Below, in pieces: positions 56,579 through 64,000 of a stretch of 64,000 nt of DNA; position 1 is the first letter of the stretch, and each line of letters begins with the position of its first letter. Under the pieces are notes generated by a model. It had not been told where the DNA came from and ran no database searches. It saw only the letters and a list, made by a program, of their open reading frames with translations. A program made the translations under genes and the position numbers. This DNA comes from a virus, in the IMG/VR virus record IMGVR_UViG_3300033148_004210, positions 37,596 to 101,595 of that record, one strand, 5' to 3'.

Positions 56579-56599
56579 TTAACTATTGTAATTCTTAAC
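56579..56599. repeat. Isolated copy of the conserved element
   Basis: TTAACTATTGTAATTCTTAA (then C), about 70 nt before the rightward promoter at 56670, in the same orientation as the others relative to the plus strand. Confidence 0.5.
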
Positions 56600-56669
56600 C
56601 TTTTTTCTTTTATTTCTTTAACCTCTTATAAATAAAGGACTTATGTAAAAAAATAATTCCCCTATAACC

Positions 56670-56699
56670 TTGACAGACTGCCTTCTTATAGTGTATACT
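56670..56699 (+). promoter_or_regulatory. Rightward sigma-70-like promoter
   Basis: TTGACA (56670-56675), 18 nt, TATACT (56694-56699), followed by TATATAGGAG. Its transcript would meet a strong terminator at 56785-56812. Confidence 0.75.
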
Positions 56700-56705
56700 A
56701 TATAT

Positions 56706-56812
56706 AGGAGCACACAAAAGAGGCATGTCTAATAATTTTTCTATATATAACTATATTTTAACAGAACAGAATCCAATGTAACATAACCGCCAATAAAGGC
56801 GGTTTTTTTTTT
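56706..56812 (+). ncRNA. Candidate about 105-nt small RNA or leader/attenuator
   Basis: Bounded by the promoter at 56670-56699 and the AACCGCC/GGCGGTT terminator with a long T-run ending at 56812. No gene is inside apart from a possible 18-codon frame from ATG 56725 (MSNNFSIYNYILTEQNPM) that stops just before the hairpin, which could be a leader peptide. Either a free sRNA or an attenuator in front of the late genes that start at 56869. Confidence 0.5.
56785..56812 (+). terminator. Rho-independent terminator
   Basis: AACCGCC-AATAAA-GGCGGTT stem followed by a run of ten T. It precedes the late genes by about 60 nt. Confidence 0.78.
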
Positions 56813-56868
56813 ATTATAAATAACATTTGGGGAGAAAGATAGAGAGAAAGAAGTAGGAGGAAGAAAGT

Positions 56869-57168
56869 ATGATATTAAAACTAAGAACAATGGACAGTGG
56901 TTGGGTATTTTTTCCGTTTGATGGAAGAATAAAAGAAAGAGAATTATCAGAAATTCAATACAAAAACGGTTGTGATTCGAATGTTCCTGATAGAAGAGAA
57001 GTTAGTATAGAAAATTTGAATGGACAATCTTATAGTGTATATGACGGAAAATTAAAAGTCATAAGGTTTGAGAACCCAAAAAAAGTTAATGCAGATTTCG
57101 TTATTTATACCAATTTATCAGTTTATTTACTTAATGATGAAGGTAAGACAATAGAAAAAATAAATTAA
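56869..57168 (+). CDS. Hypothetical protein at the head of the late operon
   Basis: 99 residues, beta-rich: LRTMDSGWVFFPFDGRIKERELSEIQYKNGCDSNVPDRREVSIENLNGQSYSVYDGKLKVIRFENPK. RBS GTAGGAGGAA. No family recognised. Confidence 0.57.
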   Translation: MILKLRTMDSGWVFFPFDGRIKERELSEIQYKNGCDSNVPDRREVSIENLNGQSYSVYDGKLKVIRFENPKKVNADFVIYTNLSVYLLNDEGKTIEKIN

Positions 57169-57211
57169 TAAAGATTCTTTCTCCCTAATAATTTTATTGT
57201 AAGGACAAAAA

Positions 57212-57832
57212 ATGGCAAATTTAAAATATCGTTTTTCTGGAACGGGATTAAATAAAGACGAAAAGAAATTAGCTAAGAAACTTTTCGATGGATACAAAAA
57301 AAATTATTCGATTGATACCCTTAGCGACCTTCAACTTTTAGAATCTTTGGTATATAGAGAAACAATTCAAATTCGTTATAAAAAGAAAATAGAAGACTTA
57401 TCAAAAAGCAAAACTGTAAAAGCTACTGATATAATTCCTAGAAATGTTTTAAGCAGTCTTGATGATAATGAGACACATATACTTACTCTTAAAGAAAAAT
57501 TGGGATTATTTTCTGATAAAAAAGAAGATAGTGATGCTTTTAAGTATCTTGAAATTTTAAAGAAGAAATTTAAAATTTGGTTAAAAGAAAATCAAGCAAG
57601 TCGCACTCTTATATGTCCCCATTGTTCCAAAATGATAATGTTAAAGATTAGAACTGAAGCTTGGGAAGCTCAAAAACATAGTATGTTTCGTGATAGAATA
57701 CTTTGTAATGACCATTTAGTTAAATTATTTATGGATAAAAAAATAACAGCCGACGATTGTGCTAAGGTGCTTGGAACTAGTAAAGATTATATACAATGGT
57801 TAATTTCGAAATGGTATGATAATGAAAAGTAA
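57212..57832 (+). CDS. Probable small terminase subunit / packaging regulator
   Basis: 206 residues. FSGTGLNKDEKKLAKKLFDGYKKNYSIDTLSDLQLLESL, a helical N-terminal half; CPHCSKMIML zinc-like motif; an HTH-like end ITADDCAKVLGTSKDYIQWLI. Position right before TerL (with an HNH gene between) is the main basis for the call; there is no definitive motif. Confidence 0.5.
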   Translation: MANLKYRFSGTGLNKDEKKLAKKLFDGYKKNYSIDTLSDLQLLESLVYRETIQIRYKKKIEDLSKSKTVKATDIIPRNVLSSLDDNETHILTLKEKLGLFSDKKEDSDAFKYLEILKKKFKIWLKENQASRTLICPHCSKMIMLKIRTEAWEAQKHSMFRDRILCNDHLVKLFMDKKITADDCAKVLGTSKDYIQWLISKWYDNEK

Positions 57833-58514
57833 AATCTGTAGTAAATGTAAAATAAAAAGACCTATAATAGAATTTTCTAAAGACAAAACCAGAAAAGATG
57901 GTTATTATCCTATTTGCAAAACATGTATAAGAAAATATAAATTAAAGAATAGAAAAAAGATTTTAAAACAGAAGTTGGAACATTATCGAAAAAACATAAA
58001 AACTTATAAGGCTAATAGTAAGAAATGGAAAGATAATCATCGTTTACAAATAAAAGAATACAATAAAATTTATAGATTAAATAATAAAGATAAAATTAAA
58101 TTATCAATAAAAAATTGGAAGATAAAAAACAAAGAACATAGTCGAATTTATTATAAAAATCGAAGAAAAGAAGATATAAATTATAGAATTCTTACATATT
58201 TAAGAACTAGGATACGTGTCGTTTTAAAGAAAAATAAAAAATCCGCAAAAACAAAAAAATTAGTAGGATGCTCGTTAGAGAAATTAAAACGGCATTTAGA
58301 AAACCAATTCAAAAAAGGAATGGCTTGGAAAAATCATGGTAGAGGATGGAACGGTAAAGGTAAAATAGAATGGCATATCGACCATATTAAACCTTGCTGT
58401 AAATTCAATTTAAGTAAAGTAAGTGAACAACAGAAATGCTTTTATTATAAAAACTTACAACCCTTATGGGCTGAAGAGAATCAGAAAAAACATGCCAAAT
58501 ATCCTTTCGTTTAA
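57816..58514 (+). CDS. HNH endonuclease between terminase genes
   Basis: 232 residues: CSKCKIKRPI zinc ribbon, a Lys-rich linker, then the HNH core IEWHIDHIKPCCKFNLSKVSEQQKC and NLQPLWAEENQKKH. Paralogue of 19163-19576. It overlaps the preceding gene end by 17 nt and lies between the small and large terminase genes, the usual location of packaging-gene homing endonucleases. Confidence 0.78.
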   Translation: MIMKSKICSKCKIKRPIIEFSKDKTRKDGYYPICKTCIRKYKLKNRKKILKQKLEHYRKNIKTYKANSKKWKDNHRLQIKEYNKIYRLNNKDKIKLSIKNWKIKNKEHSRIYYKNRRKEDINYRILTYLRTRIRVVLKKNKKSAKTKKLVGCSLEKLKRHLENQFKKGMAWKNHGRGWNGKGKIEWHIDHIKPCCKFNLSKVSEQQKCFYYKNLQPLWAEENQKKHAKYPFV

Positions 58515-58564
58515 GCTCACCGATAAAAGATAATTCTCCTTAAATACGTTATAGGAATCTTTTA

Positions 58565-58714
58565 GTGGACAAACTTAGAAAATATAGACGTAGACATTTT
58601 ATTATTTTAAGATTAAAAGAATTAGCAAAACTTTTAGAAAAAAATTTGCCAGACAAGGATTGGTATTATCTTTTAGAATCAAAATACAGAGAAATACTAA
58701 AAAAACAATGCTAA
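58565..58714 (+). CDS. Small basic protein (GTG start)
   Basis: 49 residues, VDKLRKYRRRHFIILRLKELAKLLEKNLPDKDWYYLLESKYREIL. GTG with an AGGA site. Ends over the TerL start (ATGC TAA). Confidence 0.48.
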   Translation: MDKLRKYRRRHFIILRLKELAKLLEKNLPDKDWYYLLESKYREILKKQC

Positions 58715-60327
58715 CACAGAAACTTACTAAAGAAGAATTGGAATTTATGGAGACTTGGAATGACCCAATAGCTCTTAGTGAGAATTTATTTAATGATTTC
58801 GATAATTTGGGAGATTTTCATCCTGAAAAATTTGGAAGAATTCGATTATACCAACTCCCTTTTATGTCTTTCGAATCTCTTATAGACGAAAATAAAGAAG
58901 GATTAAGTGAAAAAGAACGATTTCAACTTAAAAAGAATGTCGGAGATTGTTACAATCTTGGTGCAAGAAAATATGGTAAATCTCTTATTACGATAAAATT
59001 GGATATGGTTCTTTCTGCTTTAAATGATTATGGTTTATTAGCAGGTTTTTATTCGATAGATGAAAAACGTCTTCGAGGAATATTAGACCCTGTAAAACTC
59101 GCTATGGAATATCATCCTTTGTGTAAAATATGGAATATGAAGTGCACTTATAAACCAGCAATTATATTTTATGGAAGAAAGAATAAGTGGCTTCTTCAAG
59201 GAATCAATTTAACTTTAAAGGGTAAGACTCCTGGAGAACAATTTTATCAACTCCATGTAAAAAAGTTATGGGGTGACGAAGTTAGTTTCGAAACTCAAGA
59301 AGTTTTTGAAAAAAGAAAAGAATCTCTTTCAGAAGTAGGGGCAGTGATTCGTCTTTCGGGCATGACAAACTTTTTACGTCATAGTCCTATAGGTAAAACT
59401 TTTTATGCTCCAGAAAATAAAGAAAAAGTTATAAATCTTCCTCAATTTGTTAATCCTTTTTGGGATGAAGCTGAAAAATTAGATAGAATTAAAGTTTATG
59501 GTGGTGAAGATTCTATTAATTATAGAGTTTTCGTAAAAGGAGAAATTGTTGAAGACGGTGTTTCTGAATTAGATATGGAACGAATTCAGAAATGTTATCA
59601 AAGAAAAAAGACAATTAAATCTTTTGAAATTCCTAAAAAACGCTTTGCCAGATTTAAAGATTATATAGTAGTAGAAAGACCAAAAAATGCCGATAGGATT
59701 TTTATTTCGTCTGATGTTGGAGATACTCATAGTGAAATAATTATACATTCAGAAGTTGGAAATAAATATAATTATTTATATAATATAACTCTTTATAATT
59801 TAAAAAACGATGAACAAGAACAAATTTTTAAATATTTGATAGATAAACTTTCAGCTAATGTAGTTGCTATTGATTGCGGAGATGCTTTTGGAAGAATTCT
59901 TTGCGACCATTTAGAGAAATCTTATTCCAAAGAAAATATAGTAAGATATGCTGGAGCTTCTAAAATAACAGTCGGATTTGAACAAGACGAAAAAGGCAAT
60001 ATACTTATAAAACATGGTAAACCTATTGAAAAGCAAGAATACATGTCAGAATGGTCAGTAGCAAGATTAAAAGTTTTATTATACGAGATAAGAGTAAATA
60101 TCCCAATGTGTCATAAGCTTGATATGCAGTTTTCTCAAGTGGTAGGTATTCGTTCTGGAACAAGAATTAGATACAAATCTTTAAATGAAAATGACCATTT
60201 ATTTAATGCTTGGAGACCCTTTTGTATTGCCCAATGGCTTAAAAAAGATTTTAATCAAACCCCTAAAATGTCTCAAAGTTGGGGTAGTGGAGCAAATAGT
60301 TGGGTAAAAGAGAAAGAAAAGAAATAA
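58708..60327 (+). CDS. terL: Large terminase subunit
   Basis: 539 residues from ATG 58708 (overlaps the previous stop), not the upstream ATG at 58660. ATPase: Walker A GARKYGKS, Walker B LWGDEVSF. Nuclease: SSDVGDTHSE (Asp), DCGDAFGR (Asp), and later acidic residues. Packages DNA with the small subunit and portal. Confidence 0.86.
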   Translation: MLTQKLTKEELEFMETWNDPIALSENLFNDFDNLGDFHPEKFGRIRLYQLPFMSFESLIDENKEGLSEKERFQLKKNVGDCYNLGARKYGKSLITIKLDMVLSALNDYGLLAGFYSIDEKRLRGILDPVKLAMEYHPLCKIWNMKCTYKPAIIFYGRKNKWLLQGINLTLKGKTPGEQFYQLHVKKLWGDEVSFETQEVFEKRKESLSEVGAVIRLSGMTNFLRHSPIGKTFYAPENKEKVINLPQFVNPFWDEAEKLDRIKVYGGEDSINYRVFVKGEIVEDGVSELDMERIQKCYQRKKTIKSFEIPKKRFARFKDYIVVERPKNADRIFISSDVGDTHSEIIIHSEVGNKYNYLYNITLYNLKNDEQEQIFKYLIDKLSANVVAIDCGDAFGRILCDHLEKSYSKENIVRYAGASKITVGFEQDEKGNILIKHGKPIEKQEYMSEWSVARLKVLLYEIRVNIPMCHKLDMQFSQVVGIRSGTRIRYKSLNENDHLFNAWRPFCIAQWLKKDFNQTPKMSQSWGSGANSWVKEKEKK

Positions 60328-61019
60328 TGAATAAAGAAAAAATCCAATATTACTGTAAATGTGGAAAACAAATTTGTTGGAGAACAGCTTTATATGGAAG
60401 TGGTAATTGTCATAGATGTATACAATTTGGGAGAAAAAATCCTAAACATAGTTTACGAATGATAGGAAAAAATAATCCCATGTTTGGTAAACATCATACT
60501 TTTACGACAAAAGAAAAAATTAGTAAAATTAATAAAGGACTCAAACGCACAGAAGAAGTTAAATTAAAAATTTCTACAATTACAAAAGGAAAAAATAATC
60601 CTTTTTTTGGTAAACACCATAATAAAGAGACAAAATTAAAAATAAGTAAATTTCATACAGGATTGAAAGCATCGAAAGAAACGAAACAAAAATTAAGTGA
60701 TATGAGAAAAGGCAATAAAAATCCAAATTGGAAAAATGGAATTTCTAAACTGCCTTATTCTTTTGAATTTAATGAAAAACTTAAATTAAAAATTCGAAAA
60801 AGAGACGATTATATATGCCAAAAATGTGGTATGACTGAAGAAGAACATTTAATAGTTTATGGTAAGGTTTTAACAATTCATCATATCGATTATAATAAAG
60901 AGAATTGCGAAGAAGATAATTTAATTACAACATGTAGTGAATGTAATAGTAGAGTAAATTTTAATAGAAATTATTGGACAGAATATTTTAAAAATTTAAT
61001 AATTAAAAAGGAGAAATAA
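60327..61019 (+). CDS. HNH endonuclease between TerL and portal
   Basis: 230 residues from ATG 60327, overlapping the TerL stop (TAATG). CKCGKQICWRTALYGSGNCHRC zinc region, three tandem NUMOD3-type segments (KGKNNPMFGKHH...), then an HNH core: ICQKCGMTEEEH, LTIHHIDYNKENCEEDNL, CSECNSRVN. Free-standing homing endonuclease. Confidence 0.82.
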   Translation: MNKEKIQYYCKCGKQICWRTALYGSGNCHRCIQFGRKNPKHSLRMIGKNNPMFGKHHTFTTKEKISKINKGLKRTEEVKLKISTITKGKNNPFFGKHHNKETKLKISKFHTGLKASKETKQKLSDMRKGNKNPNWKNGISKLPYSFEFNEKLKLKIRKRDDYICQKCGMTEEEHLIVYGKVLTIHHIDYNKENCEEDNLITTCSECNSRVNFNRNYWTEYFKNLIIKKEK

Positions 61020-61020
61020 T

Positions 61021-62844
61021 ATGGCAAGTTTGGACGCGGGTCTTTTTGTAAATTTTGCATTGTCGCTTCTTTTGAAAAAGATTGTAGTGCCTAGTGATTA
61101 TGAAAATCAATGTAAGGCAGTGAAGGAGCTTCAGATGGATGATGTCAGCGGTTTAGTAGATTCTTTAACAGATTTTGCAGTGCAATCTGCAAATGTGGAT
61201 TTTTCTATTGAAACTGATAATGTCCAATTTACTAAAATTCTTAAAAAATGGTTAGACAGAGTTAATTTAGATTATCCTCAAATACCGTCTGGTATACAAG
61301 CATTGGCTAAAGAATATTTTCAGGTAAGATGGAAGTATTCTTCTTTTCCTGTTTTAAAAATAGCCGAATGGGATGAGATGGATGGAATTACAGTTCCGAC
61401 TAAAATGTTTTTTGTAGATGGTCAAAGTATTATTGCCAGAGATATAGATGAAGGAGATGAAAATTTAAAAGTAACTAATTACGATTATTATATAGGTTCT
61501 AAAAAAGAAGATAAATTTAAGTTAGAAAAAAATTGTATTTTTGCTAGACCTTATGGTAGATGGTTTGATAAATATCCTGTTCCTTATTTAATTAAAAGGG
61601 GAGTTTATCATAATTTTAAAATTATACAATCTTTAAAGAATATGCAATCTAAAATTCTTGACCAAATTATACCTTATTTATTATTAATTAAAAAAGGGAC
61701 AGAAGGATTAGCAAAAGAAAATATTAAAACTTATAGTCAGCCAGAGTTACAAGAAATTGTTGCACAATTTCAATCTTTAATGGATGAAGTTAAATCGACA
61801 AAAGTAGGAGAAAAAAATGTTAGGTCTCCTATTAGGGCAACTAATTTCGATGAAGATATAAAACATTTGATTCCAGATTTGGGCACGATTATGAAACCAG
61901 AGTTATTTGCTCAAGCCGAAAGAAATATTCTTTCTGGATTAGGTTTTATCGATGTAATTCAAGGAATATCTGATACAAGAAAAGAAAGTGTTCTTAATCC
62001 TAAAGCATTTGTTACTGAAGTTAAAAGTGGTGTTGAAGGATTTAGAGGAATATTAAAAGAATTGGTATTTTTAATTCAACAAAAAAATGCAAAACATACT
62101 AAATATATAAATTCAGAATTTTATATAGAGGCTTCTCCAGTTAGAGCTTTCCAAACAGATGAATTTAAAAATCAAATGCGACTGCTTTGGGAAAGAGGTC
62201 AAGTATCTGACCAAACTTATTGTGAAATGGTTGGAGAAGTTACTTTCAAAACAGAAGTGCATCGCAGAGAGAAAGAAGCAAAAGAAGGCACAGATTATAC
62301 TATGTATCCTCATGTTCGAGAAAATAAAGAAGGAGTCGGGATTGATATTCCTGGGGTAGAAACTACAGACAAGGATACCGATAAGGATGGTAATCCTATA
62401 GATAATGATAAAATTGATGATAAAGAGAAATATAATATTGGGGCTAAATTTACTTGTAGTTGTCCGAAGTGTGGAACTAAGAAAACAGCTCCAGAAGGAA
62501 AACATTGTAATAAAATAAAGTGTCCGAAGTGTGGCAGTTCTATGAGGAGAGCTAATAGACCTGGAACTGGAAGACCAGACAAATCACCTAATGCTAAGAA
62601 AACAAAAGCGGAATTAGTAACTGCTCCTTATACTAAAATAACTTCTTTACCTTCCGAAGTTAAAAAGAAATTAACACCGACTAAACAAAGAGCTTGGATG
62701 AAAATATTTAATAACGCTTATAAATTGTATATGAAAAAATATGGAGATAGTAAGAAAGCAGAAACTTTAGCTTTCCGCACCGCTTGGTCTCAAATAAAAA
62801 TGGTGAAATCTAAACAAGCAGAAATAGAAAAAGGAAAAAAATAA
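61021..62844 (+). CDS. Portal protein with C-terminal ChaB-like domain
   Basis: 607 residues. Portal-like core: FAVQSANVDFSIETD, FFVDGQSIIARDID, RPYGRWFDKYPVPYLIKRGVY, GTIMKPELFAQAERNILSGLGFID, all in the order of known portal proteins. After it a zinc ribbon (CSCPKCGTKK, CPKCGSS) and a ChaB-like tail SLPSEVKKKLTPTKQRAWMKIFNNAYKLYMKKYGDSKKAETLAFRTAWSQIK. Portal rings form the DNA entry pore at a capsid vertex. Confidence 0.82.
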   Translation: MASLDAGLFVNFALSLLLKKIVVPSDYENQCKAVKELQMDDVSGLVDSLTDFAVQSANVDFSIETDNVQFTKILKKWLDRVNLDYPQIPSGIQALAKEYFQVRWKYSSFPVLKIAEWDEMDGITVPTKMFFVDGQSIIARDIDEGDENLKVTNYDYYIGSKKEDKFKLEKNCIFARPYGRWFDKYPVPYLIKRGVYHNFKIIQSLKNMQSKILDQIIPYLLLIKKGTEGLAKENIKTYSQPELQEIVAQFQSLMDEVKSTKVGEKNVRSPIRATNFDEDIKHLIPDLGTIMKPELFAQAERNILSGLGFIDVIQGISDTRKESVLNPKAFVTEVKSGVEGFRGILKELVFLIQQKNAKHTKYINSEFYIEASPVRAFQTDEFKNQMRLLWERGQVSDQTYCEMVGEVTFKTEVHRREKEAKEGTDYTMYPHVRENKEGVGIDIPGVETTDKDTDKDGNPIDNDKIDDKEKYNIGAKFTCSCPKCGTKKTAPEGKHCNKIKCPKCGSSMRRANRPGTGRPDKSPNAKKTKAELVTAPYTKITSLPSEVKKKLTPTKQRAWMKIFNNAYKLYMKKYGDSKKAETLAFRTAWSQIKMVKSKQAEIEKGKK

Positions 62845-63092
62845 TGGGAACAAAATGGAGAGATGCTCCTTTAGATGATTTTGTAATTCATAAGATGGCT
62901 GAAGGAGAATCGGGAGAAGAAACAGGTGAAACTTATAATTATTACCTATATATACATCCAACAGGACAGTCTTTAATTATGAGAGAAAAATCAGATTATA
63001 CAGAATATAAATATGCTAACAGTGGTTCTGGAGAAAGTCAATGGATTAATAGAACCAATTTAACATATGCAAATTACGACCAATTAGCATAA
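62844..63092 (+). CDS. Hypothetical structural-module protein
   Basis: 82 residues: ETYNYYLYIHPTGQSLIMREKSDYTEYKYANSGSGESQWINRTNLTYANYDQLA. Beta-rich. ATG overlaps the portal stop (TAATG). Confidence 0.6.
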   Translation: MGTKWRDAPLDDFVIHKMAEGESGEETGETYNYYLYIHPTGQSLIMREKSDYTEYKYANSGSGESQWINRTNLTYANYDQLA

Positions 63093-63104
63093 AGGAAAAG
63101 TATT

Positions 63105-63581
63105 ATGGCAGATTATAAAAATATAATTAATCCTTTTACAGGAAATTTACAAAGAATTAGTAATTCTAAAGGACATATAACTATCATTCCATTGTCTTAC
63201 GATAGTATAGGTCAAGGAGCATGGAATTGGTATAAAGAAAGTAATTATTTACTTAATGGATTATTTGTAAATGGTTCTAATGCTGATAATGATAGTATTA
63301 ATTATAAACTTTATTTAGAAAAAGGAACTTATACTTTACTATATATATCTAATACTAATAATAATTACGGAATTGCTGGTATTTATATTGATGGAGTTCA
63401 TATAGTAGATTTTGATTGTTATAGTGTTGCTCTCGCAATTACTGTTAATAATAAACAAACAGGTATAAAAATTACTAATTCTGGTATAAAAACATTACAA
63501 ATAAAAATTAATGGAAAAAATCCAGCAAGTTCTGATTATTTTGCAGGAATAGAATATATAGCTTTATGGAGAACTTCTTAA
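63105..63581 (+). CDS. Hypothetical beta-rich structural-like protein
   Basis: 158 residues: MADYKNIINPFTGNLQRI start, then jelly-roll-like strands (YKLYLEKGTYTLLYISNTNNNYGIAGIYIDG). Possibly a carbohydrate-binding decoration or receptor protein, by pattern only. Confidence 0.58.
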   Translation: MADYKNIINPFTGNLQRISNSKGHITIIPLSYDSIGQGAWNWYKESNYLLNGLFVNGSNADNDSINYKLYLEKGTYTLLYISNTNNNYGIAGIYIDGVHIVDFDCYSVALAITVNNKQTGIKITNSGIKTLQIKINGKNPASSDYFAGIEYIALWRTS

Positions 63582-63582
63582 A

Positions 63583-63855
63583 ATGATTATTCAAATACAT
63601 ACTCCAGAAGGTATTATAAATTTAGATACAGATATAAATTCTGATGAAGAATTTGCTACTTATGGATTAACTAAATTAGAATGTTGTAATAGGGGAATGA
63701 TAGATGGATGCAAAATAAGAGTATATGAACAAGATACTGAACCTGATATAGGAGACCAAAAAATAGCTATATGGATAGATACTTCAACAGGAGGAGTAAC
63801 TTCTTTAATATTTAGAGAAGGAACTGGAGATATAAAAAAAGTAGAATTAATATAA
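63583..63855 (+). CDS. Hypothetical structural-module protein
   Basis: 90 residues: IQIHTPEGIINLDTD... YEQDTEPDIGDQKIAIWIDTSTGGVTSLIFREGTGD. The last half resembles the DTEPxxxxGxxAIWxDT segment of phage fibre or neck proteins. Function not assigned. Confidence 0.55.
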   Translation: MIIQIHTPEGIINLDTDINSDEEFATYGLTKLECCNRGMIDGCKIRVYEQDTEPDIGDQKIAIWIDTSTGGVTSLIFREGTGDIKKVELI

Positions 63856-63868
63856 AGAGGAATAAATA

Positions 63869-64000
63869 ATGCACAAACGACAAGGGCATAAACAAGGAGA
63901 AAGTTCTCCTATAGGAATAATAACTCCTGAATATATAACTCAATTGTATATGGATATAATAAATAAAAAAATATATGTTTCTACTGGATTAACATCTTCA
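63869..64000 (+). CDS. Partial gene at the right edge
   Basis: Starts ATG 63869 with AGAGG upstream and runs open to the window end (44 codons): MHKRQGHKQGESSPIGIITP... A structural-module gene by position; the domain is not visible. Confidence 0.55.
   Translation, partial: MHKRQGHKQGESSPIGIITPEYITQLYMDIINKKIYVSTGLTSS

Noticed and set aside
62113-62505. 130-codon minus-strand frame inside the portal gene
   Set aside because: Antisense to a well-supported portal; composition typical of complementary AT-rich coding DNA.
1-64000. CRISPR array
   Set aside because: No regularly spaced identical repeats with unique spacers were seen; the CTAAC copies are too diverged and irregular in spacing.
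1-64000. General stop-codon recoding (alternative genetic code)
   Set aside because: TAA, TAG and TGA all end normal-sized genes; the two in-frame stops noted are isolated cases.
1-64000. Insertion sequences or transposases
   Set aside because: No DDE, HUH or serine-recombinase transposase motifs or terminal inverted repeats were seen; the only mobile-type genes are HNH endonucleases and one tyrosine recombinase.

Overview
The window is a contiguous piece of an AT-rich tailed dsDNA bacteriophage (Caudoviricetes-type) genome, probably a fairly large one. The evidence is a large terminase, portal, small-terminase-like gene, family B DNA polymerase, RecA/UvsX-like recombinase, Rad50/Mre11-type pair, prim-pol helicase, flap nuclease, RuvC-like resolvase, RNA ligase and dense short overlapping genes with good Shine-Dalgarno sites and ATGA/TAATG couplings. 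The host cannot be named from the sequence.

Layout. (1) About 1-8.5 kb, minus strand: a surface-chemistry island with two LicD-like transferases, a complete 2-aminoethylphosphonate (AEP) route (PEP mutase fused to a cytidylyltransferase, a split phosphonopyruvate decarboxylase, an AEP transaminase), an ornithine-cyclodeaminase-family enzyme and two sulfotransferase-family proteins. (2) About 8.5-36.7 kb, minus strand: DNA metabolism (Rad50/Mre11-like pair flanking an M17 aminopeptidase, PolB fused to a Mom-like DNA-modification domain with a tRNA-Gly-like sequence in the linker, RNA ligase, RecA, RuvC-like, prim-pol helicase, flap nuclease) plus host-interaction genes (MgtC family, peptide deformylase, two anchored trypsin-like proteases, ClpP, ribosomal protein bS21). 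(3) About 36.7-52.9 kb, minus strand: many tiny proteins, often zinc ribbons or single-pass membrane proteins, a MazG-type pyrophosphohydrolase, a tyrosine recombinase and a membrane-anchored RuvB-like ATPase. (4) 52.93-54.49 kb: a gene-free divergence region with iteron-like repeats, palindromes and a strand-composition switch, the best candidate for an origin or control region. (5) 54.5-64 kb, plus strand: small genes, then the start of the packaging/structural module (TerS-like, TerL, portal, structural-like genes), punctuated by HNH endonucleases.

Regulation. Sigma-70-like promoters (TTGACA, 16-18 nt, TGGTATACT or TATAAT) recur at the head of the minus-strand operons. Six of them carry a conserved 20-22 nt element 10-12 nt upstream of the -35 box (plus-strand reading CTAACTTTTG-N-TTCTTAAC), and the same element is clustered in the putative origin.

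How the genes work together. Phosphoenolpyruvate would be turned into AEP, activated as CMP-AEP and moved onto a glycan by LicD-type transferases, giving the phage a way to change host surface or virion glycans. The PolB-Mom fusion suggests modified phage DNA. The HNH genes have invaded or flank several core genes and have split the decarboxylase gene. All functional calls come from motif and family recognition by reading; no database search was run.
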